From Hydractinia symbiolongicarpus (Eukaryota; Cnidaria; Hydrozoa; Anthoathecata; Hydractiniidae): DNA of 64,000 nt. Where the stretch lies: the NCBI RefSeq assembly GCF_029227915.1, contig NC_079884.1, positions 15,066,001 to 15,130,000 on the forward strand, read 5' to 3'. The notes beneath the pieces were generated by a model. That model did not search any database and was not told the origin of the DNA. It worked only from the letters and a program-made list of their open reading frames with translations. Positions 60,106-64,000 of this stretch are shown here, one piece after another (the first letter of the stretch is position 1; the number at the start of each line of letters is the position of its first letter). A program made the translations under genes and the position numbers.

Positions 60106-60428
60106 TATAGACCTGTTTGAATGTTTACATTTTTCGCAGTAAGCCCTTTCGGCTTTAACAATTGCGTGGCAGGCAAAAAGATGGCGCTAGGTGAAGTGAG
60201 GTCCTTTTTAATCTGTTTCTTTGCATGAAGGTATCGTTACGACTTTATATGAATATATGTCAATCAAAAGTTATCCATCTAGATACACTCAATAAAATAT
60301 ATCTGTATAAACAAATGGCCTGAAAAAGACCTTTCTTCAGCAAGCTATCGCATCTTTCTGCCTGCCACGCAATTTTCAGAGCCAGTAGGGCTTCCCGCAG
60401 ATAATGTAAACATTCTAAAAGGTCTATA
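60106..60428. mobile_element. MITE, GCAGTAAGCCC-family, copy 2
   Basis: Inverted ends TATAGACC...GAATGTTTACAT and ATGTAAACATTC...GGTCTATA, then GCAGTAAGCCCTTTCGGC and GCGTGGCAGGCAAAAAGATG, whose inverse (CATCTTTCTGCCTGCCACGC) closes the right side. TA or TATA flanks could be the target duplication. The same family is seen at 6355-6615. Confidence 0.88.
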
Positions 60429-61689
60429 GTCTGCTGTTTTCTGAGCTTGCCAAAGGAGAACCTCTCACGAAAATTGAAAAGACAAACAAAAAATTTTTAG
60501 TCACGAGTCAATGTATGTTAGAGATTTCTTATGTGAAATTGAATGGCTTAGTGGAAGCTTGAAGGAGCTGTTTGCTCATTGATGATTGAATAAAAACTAA
60601 TTATACATATACAAGCTTAAATTTTTGAATAAATTTCTGTGTATTAATAATATAAACATAATTTGGCTAGATCTTCTTTTTCTGCAACGAAACTACAAAT
60701 AAATTTCATAACCAAAGGTAAATAACACGTTAAAATAGCCATATATTTCCATCTTTTACGTAAAATACAACGAGGGTGCCAACTCGCTGAAAACGCAGCA
60801 AAAACCGCGGGGCTTACAGACGACTTCCGCGGTTTAAAAAAAATTAAAATTTTGCTCGGAGAAATCCGAATCAACCCTAAACAACATTATTTCAACCATT
60901 TATTATCATGTATAATTTATTCATTTAATGTCGAGCAGTGGTAGTGGAAGAGTTCTGAACAAAACTGTTTTTTATATCATTTATTCGATTAATAGCTGTT
61001 TCTGCATATATGAATATAAATACTTATTTTATTGCATATATATATTTAAATGTTATAGAAATTTTGTACGATTTTACGAAACGTCATACAAATTTTCAAT
61101 TACTTGATTTTCTGATGCGCATTGTCAGACAAATTTTATACTAATATCATTAAAACGAGATCGTATGAAACTTTAAACCTTGTATTTTGTTTTAAATCAC
61201 CAAAACGCAATTGTAAGAAGCTTAAAAAGAGCCATATTTTGTTCTAAAATTTTCAAATTGATTGTATGAAGCATAAACAACACCGTATTTTCTTCTGTAT
61301 TGAAATGCCGTTGTATAAAGTTTATTAAAAGACACCATATTTTGTTTCAAAGTCACCGTAAAGATTACAGGGGATTAGAGTCATAAATAATTAGCATGAA
61401 GGCAATGTGAGTTAATTCTTATTTAACTGTTCAACTGATTAAACTGTGTAAATAGTGTTTTTAACTGGATTCATTATTATTCTTGGAGTGTATTTTACTT
61501 GGTTTTTGAATCGATTGAACTAGTTTTTTAATCGAGTTTTATTTTTACTGTACTTATAACTTTTTAAAATAATCCGCAATTCTTTTTTAAACTTTTATAC
61601 ATAATGAATAGATTACATTTATATTTTAAGGACACATATTGATAGCAGATTTGTATATGAAATGTATATATCCTTGTAAAATATTCATG

Positions 61690-61840
61690 ATAATAATAAT
61701 CTATATTATAATACCCGTATACGTCTGTCTGTCTGTCACACAAAATGGTAGCTTAGCTGTGCAATAGCGAGAAGCACGCAATGCAGTATAAAAAGGACGG
61801 ACGACCTCGGGATTTTTCACGAGCTAACAACTAGTAATAA
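61690..61840. repeat. Putative dispersed repeat (GTCTGTCTGTC block)
   Basis: The ordered block CTATATTATAATACCCGTAT, CGTCTGTCTGTCTGTC, GCTTAGCTGTGCAATAGCGAG, AAAAGGACGGACGACCTCGG looks like a transposon terminus and stands out by composition. No second copy lies in this window, so its repeat nature rests on general appearance only. Confidence 0.35.
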
Positions 61841-62726
61841 TAATTAGTTTTCTCTCCTTTTTAAAAGTTAGGTTCCTCACAATGACGTACGTATTTGTTA
61901 CACTCAATTGTGAGTGTCCCAAACAGCATTATACATCCTCATGCATGAAGGTGCGCCTTACTACTCCTTACGTGAACGTTCACTTTCATTATCCTAATTA
62001 TCATAATTTCCTCATGCATGAGCTAAAGGTGGAAAGCACAAGTTGGCCCAGCATGTGTTACTACATAATAATACAGGATAAACAGGCTTGTCTCACAACC
62101 ATGTAATAATAATTAACATTATGAACACATTACAGCCAGTGATGCACTACATGTGCAACTAAATAATAATATAAACTACTGATAGCATAAAGAAATGATA
62201 TCAAGTAATAATATAAGAACCAGTTCACACACTTTTATCTGTCCAATATTTGGCTGACTTAGAAAGCCTGACATCCCCATCATGCATGTAGCACTTGGGC
62301 AGAACTCTTAGTCCCACTGCTGAAATTTTTACAACGATAGTAGCTAAATAGTTAAGCAATTAAACTATGCAGTTGAATGGACACTGTGCAGGTATTTACA
62401 GACTTGTCCTGTTAAATAATCTAAACAGAGGTACCTGATGATGAAAACAAGCAGATAGGCAAAGCAACACTCATCAAGTACTAACACAGTTGGTTAAGAT
62501 GCCTTAACTTCCTAATTCCCTAATCTATCTTTTGTGATCCCAAGAAAGGTGGTCAGTACAAGGTGGCTAAAGGGTTACCACAGTCACCACAATTAACATA
62601 AGCTAAATGTTCATTTAGCTCCATCTCTAGCCATTAAAATGCAACATATCTGATGCCAAATTTCCATAGCTTTGTTGTTCTGTTTTTTTTTATAAAACAT
62701 TATAAATTAATATTTTTTTTTTCTAG

Positions 62727-64000
62727 GATGAAGGAAGAAAGAACTTCCCTTTAAGCACATTTGGCTTTTTTGAAGGAGGGAAACTGATCTTGGATATCAA
62801 GAAGTTTAAAGTAAAAAATATGGAAGCTGATAAAACAGGGGATAAATATGTAAGTTAACTATTGGAGTTTTTAAAATCTGCAAATAATTATTTGAATTAA
62901 CATTAATAACACCTTTAAACACAGACATCTATCTCATGTTTTGTGGAAACATGAAAAGATCATTTACCAGTCAGGAGTTACATTTAAAGCAGTACCGTTA
63001 AATGAAAACGAAAAACATTATATATTAAAAAAATAGTTAAAGAGTAAACATTAGTTACTGTTTTGGAGTTTAAATTCCATTCTTTTTGGCAAGCAGATTG
63101 TCTATTAGACCTTTAATAAATAAACCTTGAAATAAGACTAAGGGATCTTGAATATATATCATTTTCTAGAGACGTTTCTAGAGAAATGAATATTATCAAA
63201 ACATTTTTTTCTTGTCTAGTTATGTTGCATTGTCCCGTCTAAATTTGCTCAGTTTACATCCTTTTGAATATATACTTCTCTTCCAATAAGATTCAATGTT
63301 TGGCTCATTTTTGGGTATTTCGATTTTATTTACTTTGATTGTGCCTAGGAATTTTCCTTGTGTCCATTTGGTACATGGTTTTTGTTCCTCCAACAGTATT
63401 TTGCCAACTTGGTTCACATAATTTAGAATTTGATGCAAGTTTACTAGTCTGATTTTCACTGACACTTATGCGCAATTAAGACTCATAAAATAATGAATTT
63501 TTAATTTTAAAACAGATTTTACATAAGTTTAACTTAAATATAACCTGAAGCATTTGGGTTCAACCCTTACATTAGACTGACCTCCACTAATGCATGTCAA
63601 TTTATACCTAGTTCCAGTTAGAGTTGACTGAAATTTTTTTGCTAGCCTTCTTAAGTTGTTACTATAAGGTTTAATAGCAACAATTTTATTAAGTATAGTA
63701 AACTTGCATTAAGTTTCTGCAAAAATTGTATTAACCCTGTTTACTCCAACGGTTACATACATACTGTATGACCATTAAACAATCTGTCATGCAAAGCTAA
63801 AAGCTTTACGTAATTAAATCCACTTTCTTTTTAGCTGGGATTTTCACTGCAGAGTACAAAAAACGATGGAATATCATCTTATATGGTTTGTGTCTAAAAT
63901 TTTTATTTTCTAAATATAGTTGGAATGTTGAATGTACCACATTGTTAGTTTGTTCTATCCCATGACTATAATTTTTTTATTGGTTATAGGAGAAGATATC
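62727..64000 (+). CDS. GPR107/GPR108-like seven-transmembrane protein, N-terminal exons, runs off the window
   Basis: Part of the extracellular/luminal N-terminal domain of a GPR107/GPR108-family (lung seven-transmembrane) protein, a Golgi and endosome trafficking receptor family. Exons seen: 62727-62849 (FPLSTFGFFEGGKLILDIK), 63835-63885 (LGFSLQSTKNDGISSYM) and the first bases of a third from 63990. Introns have GTAAGT and GTTTGT donors and keep phase 0. NTFGFxxGG followed by IGFSLxxTxNDGxSSYL is the hallmark of the family. The signal-peptide exon upstream was not found and the seven-helix part lies beyond the window. Confidence 0.82.

Larger units (their letters stand above)
59531..62726. 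other. Gene-poor spacer before the GPR107-like gene
   Basis: Contains a TTGGGCA/AAGATTGGGC-rich stretch (about 59550-59930), a MITE (60106-60428) and a repeat-like block near 61690-61840. The promoter and first exon(s) of the GPR107/108-like gene should lie here or in the last kilobase, but I could not identify them. Confidence 0.45.

Noticed and set aside
63220-63465. 81-codon minus-strand frame inside the GPR107-like intron
   Set aside because: It vaguely resembles a retroelement polyprotein fragment, but no defining motif is present, so I do not call it.

Overview
The window is animal nuclear DNA. It is AT-rich, most genes are split by short GT/AG introns, the untranslated sequence is long and there are many transposable elements. 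Its mix of genes fits a cnidarian, probably a medusozoan or hydrozoan: a single-exon universal-stress-protein gene (retained in cnidarians, absent from vertebrates), an HSPA12-type Hsp70, a secreted PA14 protein with huge low-complexity exons, a Penelope-like retroelement and a decayed copy of a Cys/His-rich repeat-protein family familiar from cnidarian genomes. The taxon is an inference; there is no rRNA or mitochondrial marker.

Layout, left to right: a Penelope-like element with an in-frame stop (about 0.45-3.05 kb, + strand); a three-exon cyclase/kynurenine-formamidase-like gene (3.55-5.84 kb, +); a gene-poor stretch with one MITE; a seven-exon Mieap/SPATA18-like gene (14.69-9.02 kb, - strand) with a LINE relic in an intron; a repeat-rich region (15-19 kb) with a decayed Cys/His-rich gene, a TTAA-flanked element fragment and tRNA-derived repeats; a four-exon HSPA12-like gene (20.0-28.85 kb, +) whose 6-kb first intron holds a nested stack of transposons; a gene-poor stretch (28.85-33.6 kb); a complete 16-exon ZGPAT orthologue (33.64-40.84 kb, +); tail to tail with it, a 12-exon secreted PA14 gene of about 1,780 residues (51.23-41.75 kb, -); a gene-poor stretch with a foldback element; a universal stress protein gene (55.83-55.29 kb, -); a palindromic CTCCGTATA repeat field (56.1-57.4 kb); a broken LINE (57.9-59.5 kb); a MITE (60.1-60.4 kb); and the first visible exons of a GPR107/108-like seven-transmembrane protein (62.7 kb to the window end, +).

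The genes are not an operon or pathway cluster. They are independent housekeeping and lineage-specific genes separated by mobile DNA. Exon models were assembled by hand from reading frames, splice-site consensus and codon phase. All internal junctions of the ZGPAT, PA14, HSPA12, cyclase and Mieap-like models keep phase, but none was checked against transcripts. The strongest candidate for undescribed biology is the PA14 protein with its His/Met/Gly-rich, poly-Gly, poly-Asn and proprotein-convertase segments.
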